From assembly GCA_031553535.1 (NCBI GenBank), contig JAVBLM010000032.1:36377-100376 (forward strand): 64,000 nucleotides of DNA, in the 5' to 3' direction. This DNA comes from JAIROC01 sp031553535 (GTDB lineage: Bacteria > Bacteroidota > Bacteroidia > Bacteroidales > WCHB1-69). This document shows positions 19,120-28,094 of the stretch, in pieces. Within the stretch, counting starts at the first letter, position 1; every line of letters begins with the position of its first letter. Made by a program: the position numbers and the translations under genes. The notes below the pieces were generated by a model that did not search any database, had not been told where the DNA came from, and worked only from the letters and a program-made list of their open reading frames with translations.

Positions 19120-19811
19120 AAAAGTTCCCGCGTACAATATCCTGAGAAATCACATAGATACGGTTTACTGCAATGTTCCCCGGGTTGTATATGTAATAAA
19201 GAATCGTCTGTAATGGCTTTCAACGCTTCTGAGACATTTTTTTCTATATAATCCTGCAGAGCAATCAGGTTCCTGGTAACATCGGTCACCCTCAAACATT
19301 CAACATCCCGGGATGTGCTGTCATATCCTTCTTTAAGATGAATAATAGAAAATTGTTCAGGCTGGTATCCGGCTCCTTTCATTACATAATACTGAAACGC
19401 GGCATCCATCATATATGTTTCCGAAATAAGAACAGAACTCTTTACTTCGTACGCATAGATTTTTCCCTCATTAGCAACCAGGATATCTAAAATAGCCAAA
19501 GCACGATTGTACATAAAAGAGGCCTCATATAATATGGCATCACCAAAAAAAAGATGTTCACTTGTTCGCTGTGTCGCCTTTGCTAATCCGGAAGAGAAGA
19601 AAGAAGCGGGATGAACGTCCACGCCACCCGGAAAAAGTTCCCAGGCTAACTTTCCGATATCAACTCCTTGTTGAAAACGTGCAAGTAACTCCGGGGAAGG
19701 CCTGTCGCGGAGATTATACTTGTTTTTATATAAATATAATGATTTGAGGCATTGCAGACTTCTGATAAAAGCACTCTTAGATAATGTAAGCTGTTTCTTT
19801 TCGTCCTTCAT
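19116..19811 (-). CDS. Cas4-like PD-(D/E)XK nuclease with predicted Fe-S cluster
   Basis: 231 aa. The nuclease core is visible: D109 in LAILDILV, then E122-V-K124 in YAYEVKSS. Four cysteines placed as in Cas4/AddB-type nucleases (C21 near the N terminus; C214, C220 and C226 at the C terminus, spaced C-x5-C-x5-C) predict a 4Fe-4S cluster. The N-terminal LSKSAFIRSLQCLKSLYLYK resembles the start of DUF2779 proteins, which normally carry a further RNase H-like domain; here only the nuclease part is present. No cas genes or CRISPR array are nearby. It is the last gene of a probable topA-led operon, 24 bp after GH3. Substrate unknown; a DNA repair or end-processing role is inference. Confidence 0.8.
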   Translation of the reverse strand: MKDEKKQLTLSKSAFIRSLQCLKSLYLYKNKYNLRDRPSPELLARFQQGVDIGKLAWELFPGGVDVHPASFFSSGLAKATQRTSEHLFFGDAILYEASFMYNRALAILDILVANEGKIYAYEVKSSVLISETYMMDAAFQYYVMKGAGYQPEQFSIIHLKEGYDSTSRDVECLRVTDVTRNLIALQDYIEKNVSEALKAITDDSLLHIQPGEHCSKPYLCDFSGYCTRELF

Positions 19812-19835
19812 CGTCCAGCAAAATGTCTTTTATCG

Positions 19836-21356
19836 TCAAATCAACTGCTTTATCTCCTCAATAATCTTTCTATCGTTAGAAAGACGGGTTATTTTAAATT
19901 GCCCTCCCAATTTTCCACGGGAAGCAAGCCAGGATACAAATGTTCCCTGAGGGATGGATTGCACAATGGGTCGTTGCAACAATATATTATCCGAACGCTT
20001 GGCTTCATAGTCCGAGTTAAGTTTCATCAACTCCTTATCCAGTATATCTACGAATAAATTCATATCCGAAGGCTTTTTCTTGAACTCTATCAACCATTCG
20101 TGAGTTGCCTTTGTATTCGATTCCAGGTAAACCGGTGCCGCCGTATATTCCGAAATAATAGCATTGGTCTGTTGACAAGCTACTTTGAGAGCTTTTTCGG
20201 CATTATCTACCATTAGTTCTTCACCGAATGCGTTGATAAAATGCGTTGTTCGTCCGGTGATAATAATCCGGTAAGGATTACAAGAGGTAAATTGCACAAC
20301 ATCCCCTATCACATAACGCCACAAACCGGCATTGGTAGAAATAACCATTACATAATTCACTCCCGTTTTTACTTCTTCCAAAGAGAGCGCATGTTGATTT
20401 TCCATCCCGAACTCGTGTAAAGGGATAAACTCATAAAACACTCCATTGTTTAAAAACAACAACATATCTTCGGCATGTGTAACATCTTGTGCCGCAAAAT
20501 ATCCCTCACTGGCATTATATACCTGTTGATAATACATATTTTCATCAGGAATCAATGTTTTATATTGATCCACATAGGGTGTGAAGTTCACCCCACCATG
20601 CATGAAAAGCTCTAATTTCGGCCAAACTGCAGATAAGTTTTCCGCTTTTTCCAACTCCAATACTCTCCGGATAATCATCAGAATCCAGGAAGGAACTCCT
20701 GCCATCGAAGTAACATTTTGCTTCCTTGTATATTGAGCATACTCTTCCACTTTCTCATTCCAATCGCTCATCAAGGCAATCTCCTTGGATGGTGTTCTGA
20801 AAAAATGGCCCCATCGTGGAATAAAATTCAACAATATCGCCGATACATCTCCACAATAGGCTTTGCTGTTCATGTCAAAATTACGCCACGAGCCCGACAA
20901 TGAAAGATATTTGCCTGTAAATAACTTGGAATCAGGACGATTATTCAGGTACAAGGCAAACGTATCTTTTCCTCCTTTGTAATTACATTTTACCAAAGAG
21001 TCCCAACTTACCGGAATAAATTTACTCTTGCTACCGCTCGTACCCGAAGATTTCGAAAACCAGGTTGTCTTTCCTTTCCACAATACATCTTTCTCTCCCA
21101 TTATCATTCGTTCAATGTATGGATATAACGTATTGTAATCATTTACAGGGACCCTCTGCCGGAAAGTGTCGTATTGTTTTACCGTATTATAATCGTACTT
21201 TTTCCCGTAATCAGTTTTCGCAGCAGACTTTATCAAGTAATCAAAACATTGTTTCTGACAATCGATAGGATGTGACATTATCCGTCTCACACTTTTTTCA
21301 TGTGCTGAAAAATAAGCTGTTGCGATACGATTAATAATATGTATTCCACCTCCCAT
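19836..21356 (-). CDS. GH3-family acyl-adenylate/amino-acid ligase-like protein
   Basis: 506 aa, typical for bacterial GH3. The ATP-binding signature SKSSGTSGSKSKFIPVS lies near residue 102, followed by YYQQVYNASEGYFAAQD and the VIGDVVQFTS and GRTTHFINAFGEEL motifs of the ANL-like fold. Plant members join amino acids to jasmonate or auxin; the bacterial substrate is unknown. The family is common in Bacteroidota, so this is not evidence of plant transfer. It starts four bases after the stop of the ureohydrolase-like gene, so the two are probably translationally coupled. Confidence 0.9.
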   Translation of the reverse strand: MGGGIHIINRIATAYFSAHEKSVRRIMSHPIDCQKQCFDYLIKSAAKTDYGKKYDYNTVKQYDTFRQRVPVNDYNTLYPYIERMIMGEKDVLWKGKTTWFSKSSGTSGSKSKFIPVSWDSLVKCNYKGGKDTFALYLNNRPDSKLFTGKYLSLSGSWRNFDMNSKAYCGDVSAILLNFIPRWGHFFRTPSKEIALMSDWNEKVEEYAQYTRKQNVTSMAGVPSWILMIIRRVLELEKAENLSAVWPKLELFMHGGVNFTPYVDQYKTLIPDENMYYQQVYNASEGYFAAQDVTHAEDMLLFLNNGVFYEFIPLHEFGMENQHALSLEEVKTGVNYVMVISTNAGLWRYVIGDVVQFTSCNPYRIIITGRTTHFINAFGEELMVDNAEKALKVACQQTNAIISEYTAAPVYLESNTKATHEWLIEFKKKPSDMNLFVDILDKELMKLNSDYEAKRSDNILLQRPIVQSIPQGTFVSWLASRGKLGGQFKITRLSNDRKIIEEIKQLI

Positions 21357-21360
21357 TCTC

Positions 21361-22539
21361 TTATGTCTTTATTTTTTTATAAGTTTGTAGCCATCGCTCA
21401 GGAATTTCATTTGTACAAGCAATCTCATAATCTTTTAATGAGCAAGGGACAATATAATGCCTGCTGTATTTCGAAGATTCCGCATTGTCGATAGGAATCT
21501 CCATCCACCATAGCCCACTGTCCTTGCTCTTATAAAATACTATTTCGTATGCGTTTTCATGTAATGAAACAAAATATTTATAAAAATTGTTCTTCGCAAA
21601 ATTTGGTGTATCGTGAGTCCGGATAGAGACACCATCAATAAAATACCATATTATCTCTGCAATAAGCATACCACTTTGATCCGCAATATCACAAGTAGGA
21701 TTATATTCATATATACCAAAAGAAGACAATTTATCGCTTACACCAGCCAATTGTACCATTTTACAGATTTCGTCGCCAAAAAATCCATTAGGAGAAACAT
21801 TCTGGCATCCGGGTGAATCTGAGAACCGGATGGCGGCTATATCCAAAGACAACATATCTGCATTACGGATAATCGGTTCACATTCTATCAAATCCATACG
21901 CGCCAACCCCAAACGATGTGTGTCAAATAATAGATTGTGCATCAAATCTATTTCTGCAGGATCTACCAAATAGGTTTGATAACCTATATTACTGTAATTA
22001 AACAAAAAATTAGGTTGCCTTAATATAATCTTGTTAACATATGCATTGGAACGTAAAGGAGTATCTTCCCTTCCGATATCAAATTTCGGATCGATAGAAA
22101 CAATATTCGTAACACGATTTAGTTTTTCATATGCAAGGTAATTGGCATAGGTAATATCCTGGCTTCCTCCCAAAACAATCGGAATAATATCATCGGCTAT
22201 CAAATCAGCCATGATTTCACTTAAAGCAGTATAGGTATCTGTAGGTTGTTTTCCTATCTTCAAATTTCCCAAATCGGCAATTTGAGGCATCCCTTGTTGG
22301 TAATATAACTGAAAAAAACAGCGACGTATAACATCCGGCGCAAGTGAACAACCCTTATTATCATACGCATTCCTATCTTCCTCCACTCCAATAAGGGCAA
22401 TCTTAATACCATTCAAATCCGGAAAATCCCCAACAGTATGCAAATTTATTTTGCTTCCCATCTTATGCCCGGATGTATCTTCAAAAGAATCTAAGATATC
22501 TTGGCTGATGGGATTAAAAAATAATTCTATATTTGTCAT
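21361..22539 (-). CDS. Ureohydrolase-fold (arginase/formiminoglutamase-like) protein lacking metal ligands
   Basis: 392 aa. The arginase fold is recognisable from LGGSQDITYANY (residues 123-134), SIDPKFDIG (148-156) and MLSLDIAAIRFSD (229-241). These align with the metal motifs GGDHS, DAHxD and SxDxDxxDP, but the first Asp-His is Ser-Gln (126-127), the His of the second is Lys152, and the second Asp of the third is Ala235. About half of the six Mn ligands are therefore missing and normal hydrolase chemistry is doubtful. From memory, GGSQD-type proteins recur in Bacteroidota annotated as formimidoylglutamase, so loss may be ancestral rather than decay. It sits between topA and GH3 in a same-strand run. 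Confidence 0.82.
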   Translation of the reverse strand: MTNIELFFNPISQDILDSFEDTSGHKMGSKINLHTVGDFPDLNGIKIALIGVEEDRNAYDNKGCSLAPDVIRRCFFQLYYQQGMPQIADLGNLKIGKQPTDTYTALSEIMADLIADDIIPIVLGGSQDITYANYLAYEKLNRVTNIVSIDPKFDIGREDTPLRSNAYVNKIILRQPNFLFNYSNIGYQTYLVDPAEIDLMHNLLFDTHRLGLARMDLIECEPIIRNADMLSLDIAAIRFSDSPGCQNVSPNGFFGDEICKMVQLAGVSDKLSSFGIYEYNPTCDIADQSGMLIAEIIWYFIDGVSIRTHDTPNFAKNNFYKYFVSLHENAYEIVFYKSKDSGLWWMEIPIDNAESSKYSRHYIVPCSLKDYEIACTNEIPERWLQTYKKIKT

Positions 22540-22562
22540 TAAAAATAAATATTTATCTTAAT

Positions 22563-22600
22563 TACAGAAGTTGCCGAAATAGTGGTTCACGGTTAGTTGT
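22563..22600 (+). repeat. TIR element fragment (copy E)
   Basis: TTACAGAAGTTGCCGAAATAG followed by GTGGTTCACGGTTAG matches one end and part of the core of the TIR element, with the middle deleted. It lies in the 89-bp gap between topA and the ureohydrolase-like gene. Confidence 0.55.
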
Positions 22601-22628
22601 AAAATGGTTAAATCAATTAATCATTATT

Positions 22629-25139
22629 TTATTTTTTCTTTGTAGTTTTCTTTTTTGACTTCTCCTTACTACTGCCTTGTTTAATAATCTCCAAAGATTC
22701 CCGGTAAGTTAATTCTTTCGGATTTTTTTCTTTCGGAATTCTATAATTCTCTTTCCCATCCGTAAGATAAGGCCCGTATTTTCCTTTGAGTATTCTTATA
22801 TCGGGATCTTCGCCAAATACTTTGATCGTATTCTTTTCTTCTGCTTTTTGAATAAAATCCAAAGCTTCATTCAATGAAATTTCCTTTATATTAGTCTCTA
22901 CCGGTAAAGAATAAAAACGTTTATTATACGACACATAAGGACCATATCTGCCCACCGCAACCAAAACATCTATATCATTGTATTCCCCTAAAAGGATAGG
23001 AGCCTTTTCTGCGTCATTCTCTTTCTTCTGGTCAATAATTTCCAGACAACGCTCCACAGATATTGTTAATAAATCCTCTGTCTTGGGAAGCGAATAGAAT
23101 TTCCCTTCATAACGAACATATGGACCGAATCTACCGATATTTACCACTAACTCTTCCCCTTCATGGGTTCCTACCGTACGTGGTAACTTAAATAAATCCA
23201 ATGCCTCTTCCAACGTTATCGTCTCAATACTCTGTTTGGGCAACAACTTTGCAAAATGAAGCTTATCTTCCCCGTGTGTTTCTCCTATTTGAACCACAGG
23301 GCCAAACCTGGCAAGTTTTACATATATATTTTTTTTCGATGCCGGATCCACACCCAACAATCGCTCTCCACTTGCCCGTTCGGATGTCTCCATCGTTATT
23401 TCTACAGTCTGATGGAATTTTGCATAAAAATCCCGGATCATATCTTCCCACTTTTGATTTCCATCCGCAATATCATCAAATTGTTTCTCCACCTGGGCAG
23501 TAAAATTATAATTCATGATGTTTTCAAAATGGGCAATCAGAAAATCATTCACTATCACACCGATATCTGTAGGATACAGTTTTCCTTTTTCGTAACCGAC
23601 TTTCTCTTTTTTCGTGCTTTGGGTAATTTTATCTTTCTTTAAAACAAACACATTATACTTGCGTTCAAAACCTTCCTTCTCTCCTTTTAGAACATATTCT
23701 CGTTTTTGAATCGTCGAAATAGTAGGAGCATACGTAGAAGGCCTGCCTATCCCCAATTCTTCCAGCTTCCGTACCAAGCTCGCTTCCGTATAACGATAAG
23801 GCTGCTGTGAAAATTTCTCTATGGCTTCTATTTGCTCCATCGTCAGGTTCATCCCTTGCTTGATTGGAGGAAGTTCTCCTGCTCCTTCTTCATTCCCATC
23901 CTCATCATCGCGGGATTCAAGATATACTTTTAAAAAACCGTCAAATAAGAGAACTTCTCCCACTGTGGCAAACTTCTCCTTGGTAGTTGATACATCAATA
24001 GACACTGTTGTTTTTTCAAACTTCGCATCACTCATCTGGGAAGCAATAGTTCGTTTCCAGATCAATTCATATAGCCGCTTTTGAGCATTATCTCCGGTAT
24101 CAATTGTATGTTGGCTCATATAGGAAGGACGTATCGCCTCGTGGGCTTCCTGTGCTCCTTTAGTCTTGGTAGTATATTTACGTGTTGTAGAATATTCTGT
24201 TCCGTAATGTTGACTGATTTCTTTTTTTGCATCAGCTAATGCCAAGTCCGACAAGTTTACCGAATCAGTACGCATATATGTAATATATCCTGATTCATAT
24301 AACTGTTGTGCCACAGTCATTGTTTTAGACACCGAGAATCCCAGTTTCCGTGAAGCTTCCTGTTGCAGGGTAGAAGTAGTAAAAGGAGCAGACGGTGATT
24401 TTTTCACCGGGTGTTTTTCCACACTGTCTACTGTAAACTTGGCATCTATACATTTCTCCAGAAAACTATTTGCTTCCTGTTTTGTCTTAAAACGGGTATC
24501 CAGTTCAGCCTGAATAGTAAACGGCTTGCCTTTCTCATCTTCAACTATAAATCCAGCTATCACACGGTATGCCGATACCGATTTAAATTCCCGGATTTCC
24601 TTTTCGCGTTCGACAATCAATCGTACCGCTACCGACTGAACACGTCCTGCAGAAAGTGCCGGTTTAATTTTCTTCCATAACACCGGTGAAAGTTCAAACC
24701 CTACCAGCCGGTCTAACACACGACGAGCCTGTTGGGCATCCACCAAATTAATATCCAAATCCCTTGGATTTTCTATCGCATGTATAATAGAAGGTTTGGT
24801 TATTTCGTGAAAAGCAATACGTCTTGTTTTATCTTCAGGTAAACGGAGCACTTCCTTCAAATGCCAGGAAATGGCTTCCCCTTCCCGGTCCTCATCCGTT
24901 GCAAGCCAAACCAAATCAGCTTTCTTAACCTCTTGTTTTAATTCATTTATTATTTTAACTTTCCCGGGAAGTATTTCATATAACGGAGTAAAATCGTGTT
25001 CGATATCTATCCCCAGCTTCTTTTCAGGCAGATCACGAACATGCCCCATACTGGACTTTACCGTGTAATCTTTACCTAAAAATTTTTCAATTGTTTTTGC
25101 TTTTGCCGGAGATTCTACGATTACTAAATTCTTACTCAT
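22629..25139 (-). CDS. topA: DNA topoisomerase I
   Basis: 836 aa type IA topoisomerase. The Toprim domain starts MSKNLVIVESPAKAKTIEKF and has the acidic DEDREGE motif at 82-88. The active-site Tyr is Y288 in YITYMRTDS. In place of zinc fingers, the C-terminal third carries topoisomerase repeats (FGPVVQIGE, FGPYVRYEGKFYSLP, YGPYVSYNKRFYSLP, YGPYLTDGKENYRIP), the usual Bacteroidota form, then a Lys/Ser-rich tail. It relaxes negative supercoils. First gene of a run with the ureohydrolase-like, GH3 and nuclease genes; a -7 element lies 35 bp upstream. Confidence 0.97.
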   Translation of the reverse strand: MSKNLVIVESPAKAKTIEKFLGKDYTVKSSMGHVRDLPEKKLGIDIEHDFTPLYEILPGKVKIINELKQEVKKADLVWLATDEDREGEAISWHLKEVLRLPEDKTRRIAFHEITKPSIIHAIENPRDLDINLVDAQQARRVLDRLVGFELSPVLWKKIKPALSAGRVQSVAVRLIVEREKEIREFKSVSAYRVIAGFIVEDEKGKPFTIQAELDTRFKTKQEANSFLEKCIDAKFTVDSVEKHPVKKSPSAPFTTSTLQQEASRKLGFSVSKTMTVAQQLYESGYITYMRTDSVNLSDLALADAKKEISQHYGTEYSTTRKYTTKTKGAQEAHEAIRPSYMSQHTIDTGDNAQKRLYELIWKRTIASQMSDAKFEKTTVSIDVSTTKEKFATVGEVLLFDGFLKVYLESRDDEDGNEEGAGELPPIKQGMNLTMEQIEAIEKFSQQPYRYTEASLVRKLEELGIGRPSTYAPTISTIQKREYVLKGEKEGFERKYNVFVLKKDKITQSTKKEKVGYEKGKLYPTDIGVIVNDFLIAHFENIMNYNFTAQVEKQFDDIADGNQKWEDMIRDFYAKFHQTVEITMETSERASGERLLGVDPASKKNIYVKLARFGPVVQIGETHGEDKLHFAKLLPKQSIETITLEEALDLFKLPRTVGTHEGEELVVNIGRFGPYVRYEGKFYSLPKTEDLLTISVERCLEIIDQKKENDAEKAPILLGEYNDIDVLVAVGRYGPYVSYNKRFYSLPVETNIKEISLNEALDFIQKAEEKNTIKVFGEDPDIRILKGKYGPYLTDGKENYRIPKEKNPKELTYRESLEIIKQGSSKEKSKKKTTKKK

Positions 25140-25173
25140 ATATTATGCTTTTCCCTTAATCAAAAATAATTTG

Positions 25174-25181
25174 CAAAGATA
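25174..25181 (-). promoter_or_regulatory. -7 element TATCTTTG for topA
   Basis: The minus strand reads TATCTTTGCAAA, an exact TAnnTTTG match 35 bp before the topA ATG. Confidence 0.6.
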
Positions 25182-25312
25182 AGATTTTGTTTTTTATAAT
25201 CCATAATTATCGACTTTTTTTATGAAATCCATATAATAGCAATAAAAATAAAAAATGATACAGGTGTCATTACCAGCAATTTGGATAATAATTTATTTCT
25301 ACATCTTTCTTC

Positions 25313-26926
25313 CTACAAAATAAAATCCGTATTCAAAAAGTTCGATTTATCTTCCTTAATAATATCTGTTATGATTTTTTTATTCGTATCATTCTCCTTA
25401 GCCGCCACTAATGTTCGGATGGAGAACACCCGTAATGCATCTGAAGTGGATAGCGTTCCTTCAGCAGAATCTTTTCTTCCTGTAAAAGGAAAGTTGTCGG
25501 GCCCCCGTTGGCACTGTGAGTTAATATTTACCCTGCAAACCTGGTTGACAAATGTATCTATTAAAGTTGCTATTCTTTCGGGATCTTTCCCAAAAATACT
25601 TGCCTGTTGTCCATAATTGGAATCGAGAACATAATTTAACGGTTCATCAAGATCTTTATAACTTATTACGGGAATAACAGGGCCAAATTGTTCTTCCTTA
25701 AAAATCCGCATCTTTTCATTCACATTATACAAAATAGCCGGGAAAAAGAATGATTTATTTGTCCTCCCTCCACTTGGATTAACTACTCTTGCCCCATGAG
25801 ATACAGCATCCTCAATAAGCTCTGTTAAATACTGAGGCTTTGATGCCTCCGGAAGCGGTGTTATTACTACATTCTCTTCCCACGGCATTCCTGTTTTTAG
25901 TTTTTCCACTTCTTCAGATAACCTCCCTAGGAATTCTTCTGCTATATCCTGATGAACATAAATGATTTTAATTGCGGTACATCGTTGACCATTAAAGGAT
26001 AAAGAACCTAAAATACATTCTTTCACGGCATTATCCAGATCCGCATCTTTTAAAATAATAGCCGGGTTTTTCGCATCCAAACCCAATATACACCTTAGCC
26101 TATGTGGTTTAGGGTGTTCTTTTTTCAGTATTCCAGCCACCTTACTGGAACCGATAAAAGCCAGAACATCTATCTTACCGGATTCCATAACGGGGGTAAT
26201 AACATGAGAACCTTTTCCATATACCGTATTGATAACACCTTTAGGAAAGGCCTCTTGAAAAGCCTTCAATAATGGAGAATGTAACAAAACTCCTAACTTG
26301 GGAGGCTTAAACAAAACCGTATTCCCCATAATCAATGCGGGAATTAAGGTTGTAAATGTCTCGTTTAACGGATAATTGTATGGCCCCATACACAATACCA
26401 CTCCCAAAGGCGCCCTTCGGATTTGGGCAATAATCCCCTGTGAAATTGTAAAGCGGGAAGAATCCCTGTCAAGGGTTTTTAATGCTTCAATGGTGCCGTT
26501 AATATAGTCTACTGTCCGGTCGAACTCCTTGATCGAATCGGCATAACTTTTTCCAATCTCCCACATGAGCAATTTGACAACATTATCTCGTTGCTCTTGC
26601 ATTAACAAGACAAATTTCTTTATACAGGCAATCCTGCCTTCCACTGTCATTGTCGGCCAAAGCCCTTTCCCATTGTTATAGGCCTCAACGGCAGCATCCA
26701 ATGCTTCCATTGCCTCATCAACCCCTACAAGGGGATAAGAACCCAAATAATTCGAGAATGTATCCCCCGTACGGAAATATACCGGCGAAAAAACTTCGTT
26801 ATATTCTCCATGCCATTTGCGTAATTCCCCATTGACAAGATATTCCGACTGAACAACAGGAATATCAATGGTAAACTTAGCTGGAATTTCATCTCTGTCT
26901 ATAAATATATTTTCTAATTTATTCAT
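25313..26926 (-). CDS. gapN: GapN-like aldehyde dehydrogenase (NADP-dependent glyceraldehyde-3-phosphate type)
   Basis: 537 aa of the ALDH superfamily, closest in motif style to non-phosphorylating GAPDH. N184 lies in GPYNYPLN and the catalytic Cys is C316 in FNGQRCTAIK. C-terminal NFPFTGRKDSAEGTLS is typical of this group. The general-base Glu of ALDHs lies 34 residues before the Cys; that position is G282 in LGLDAKNP, with D284 close by. Either the group uses another base or the enzyme's chemistry differs. If active it would oxidise glyceraldehyde-3-phosphate to 3-phosphoglycerate and make NADPH. It stands alone on the minus strand. Confidence 0.82.
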   Translation of the reverse strand: MNKLENIFIDRDEIPAKFTIDIPVVQSEYLVNGELRKWHGEYNEVFSPVYFRTGDTFSNYLGSYPLVGVDEAMEALDAAVEAYNNGKGLWPTMTVEGRIACIKKFVLLMQEQRDNVVKLLMWEIGKSYADSIKEFDRTVDYINGTIEALKTLDRDSSRFTISQGIIAQIRRAPLGVVLCMGPYNYPLNETFTTLIPALIMGNTVLFKPPKLGVLLHSPLLKAFQEAFPKGVINTVYGKGSHVITPVMESGKIDVLAFIGSSKVAGILKKEHPKPHRLRCILGLDAKNPAIILKDADLDNAVKECILGSLSFNGQRCTAIKIIYVHQDIAEEFLGRLSEEVEKLKTGMPWEENVVITPLPEASKPQYLTELIEDAVSHGARVVNPSGGRTNKSFFFPAILYNVNEKMRIFKEEQFGPVIPVISYKDLDEPLNYVLDSNYGQQASIFGKDPERIATLIDTFVNQVCRVNINSQCQRGPDNFPFTGRKDSAEGTLSTSDALRVFSIRTLVAAKENDTNKKIITDIIKEDKSNFLNTDFIL

Positions 26927-26966
26927 AAGTCATTATTTTAAAATCAAAGTTGTCAAAAGTTTATCT

Positions 26967-27033
26967 AGGGATTGCTTCGTTCCTCGCAATGACGCTTTTT
27001 TTTCACGTCATTGCGAGGAACGAAGCAATCCCT
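26967..27033. repeat. Perfect 28-bp-arm hairpin repeat
   Basis: The left arm 26967-26994 (AGGGATTGCTTCGTTCCTCG and on to GACG) and the right arm 27006-27033 are exact inverted copies around an 11-base T-rich loop. Arm cores GATTGCTTCGT and GCAATGAC recur in imperfect form at 11331 and 42.95 kb. It lies between two minus-strand genes. It lacks a T tract at the minus-strand 3' side, so it is more likely a mobile palindromic repeat than a plain terminator. Confidence 0.9.
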
Positions 27034-27061
27034 AATTCAAAATTAATACTGTTACTTAAAA

Positions 27062-27970
27062 TCATATATTATTACTATCTTTATCACAAGGTAAACAATG
27101 TTCTCCTTTATTTTCAAACTCTATTGTGGTATGTTCTATTCCTTCCCTTTCCATTAAAGTTTTAATTTGTTCTTTAACCGGTACCAGTTCTTCCAAAGAA
27201 TTATTCCTTGCTCCCATAACAACATGCATACTTGCAATATTATATTGACTATCCAAACTCCATACATGTAAATCATGTACAGATTCTACGACAGGAACAC
27301 TTTCTATCTTCTGTTTTAATTCGCCTATATTCATATCGGAAGGAACCCCTTGCAATAATACTTTGAGTGTAATTTTTAAATTACGAACCACATTATACAA
27401 TATAAAAATTGCAATTCCTATCGATAATAATGGATCCAGGATAGGAACATTAACAAATAGCATTACGATACTAACAATCAACACAGCAATCCAACCCAGA
27501 ACATCTTCCAAAAGATGTAAAGAAACCACACGCTCATTAACTCCTCTTCCCTTTCGAGTACGTAATACTGCTATCCCATTTATAACAACTCCTAAAATAG
27601 CCAATATGAGCATTCCCTCCACTTTTACTTCCTGAGGATTAATAATTCGTTTTATACATTCATAAATCACGATTATAGAACCCATAAGTAATATAATACA
27701 GTTAATAAGGGCTCCTAATAACGCAAATCGCTTATATCCATAACTGTATTTTGCATTTGGAGATCGCTTTGCCAACTTTTCGAAATACCATGCCATCCCC
27801 AAAGAAATTGAATCTCCAAAATCATGCAAAGCATCCGATAAAATAGCAACACTATTTGTCAGCAAACCACCTACCAGTTCTATAATCGTAAATGAAAAGT
27901 TGAGAAAAAAAGCAATGGCAATATTCTTCCCTGACTGATTATGTTCATGAGTATGATCGTGATTATGCAT
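27062..27970 (-). CDS. Cation diffusion facilitator (CzcD/ZitB-type metal exporter)
   Basis: 302 aa from ATG 27970, which opens the His-rich leader MHNHDHTHEH typical of the family; the frame also reaches a GTG at 28021. Six membrane segments are visible, with the metal-site motif SDALHDFGDS in TM2 and the second site HLLEDVLGW in TM5 (H and D spaced by three). A cytoplasmic C-terminal domain follows (VVESVHDLHVWSLDSQYNIASMHVV), ending EHCLPC. It probably exports Zn2+ and similar divalent metals in exchange for protons. A -7 element lies 68 bp upstream. Confidence 0.93.
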   Translation of the reverse strand: MHNHDHTHEHNQSGKNIAIAFFLNFSFTIIELVGGLLTNSVAILSDALHDFGDSISLGMAWYFEKLAKRSPNAKYSYGYKRFALLGALINCIILLMGSIIVIYECIKRIINPQEVKVEGMLILAILGVVINGIAVLRTRKGRGVNERVVSLHLLEDVLGWIAVLIVSIVMLFVNVPILDPLLSIGIAIFILYNVVRNLKITLKVLLQGVPSDMNIGELKQKIESVPVVESVHDLHVWSLDSQYNIASMHVVMGARNNSLEELVPVKEQIKTLMEREGIEHTTIEFENKGEHCLPCDKDSNNI

Positions 27971-28037
27971 GATTCCGTCTAATTTATAAACAAGATAAAA
28001 TATAAACAAGATACATGCCACAATAAAAGAACCCGGG

Positions 28038-28045
28038 CAAATATA
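28038..28045 (-). promoter_or_regulatory. -7 element TATATTTG for the metal exporter
   Basis: The minus strand reads TATATTTG, 68 bp before the ATG at 27970. It lies in the gap shared with the divergent 28095 gene. Confidence 0.5.
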
Positions 28046-28094
28046 ATTTTATATGAAAAAAAGCGTTATTGAAAAAAAACAAAAACATGTAATT

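Noticed and set aside
19836..21356. GH3 gene as plant-derived transfer
   Set aside because: GH3 proteins are widespread in Bacteroidota, and the gene sits in a same-strand run with normal composition.
26967..27033. Perfect hairpin as ordinary terminator of the metal exporter gene
   Set aside because: The T-rich stretch is in the loop, not after the stem, and related imperfect copies occur elsewhere, so a dispersed repeat is the better reading.
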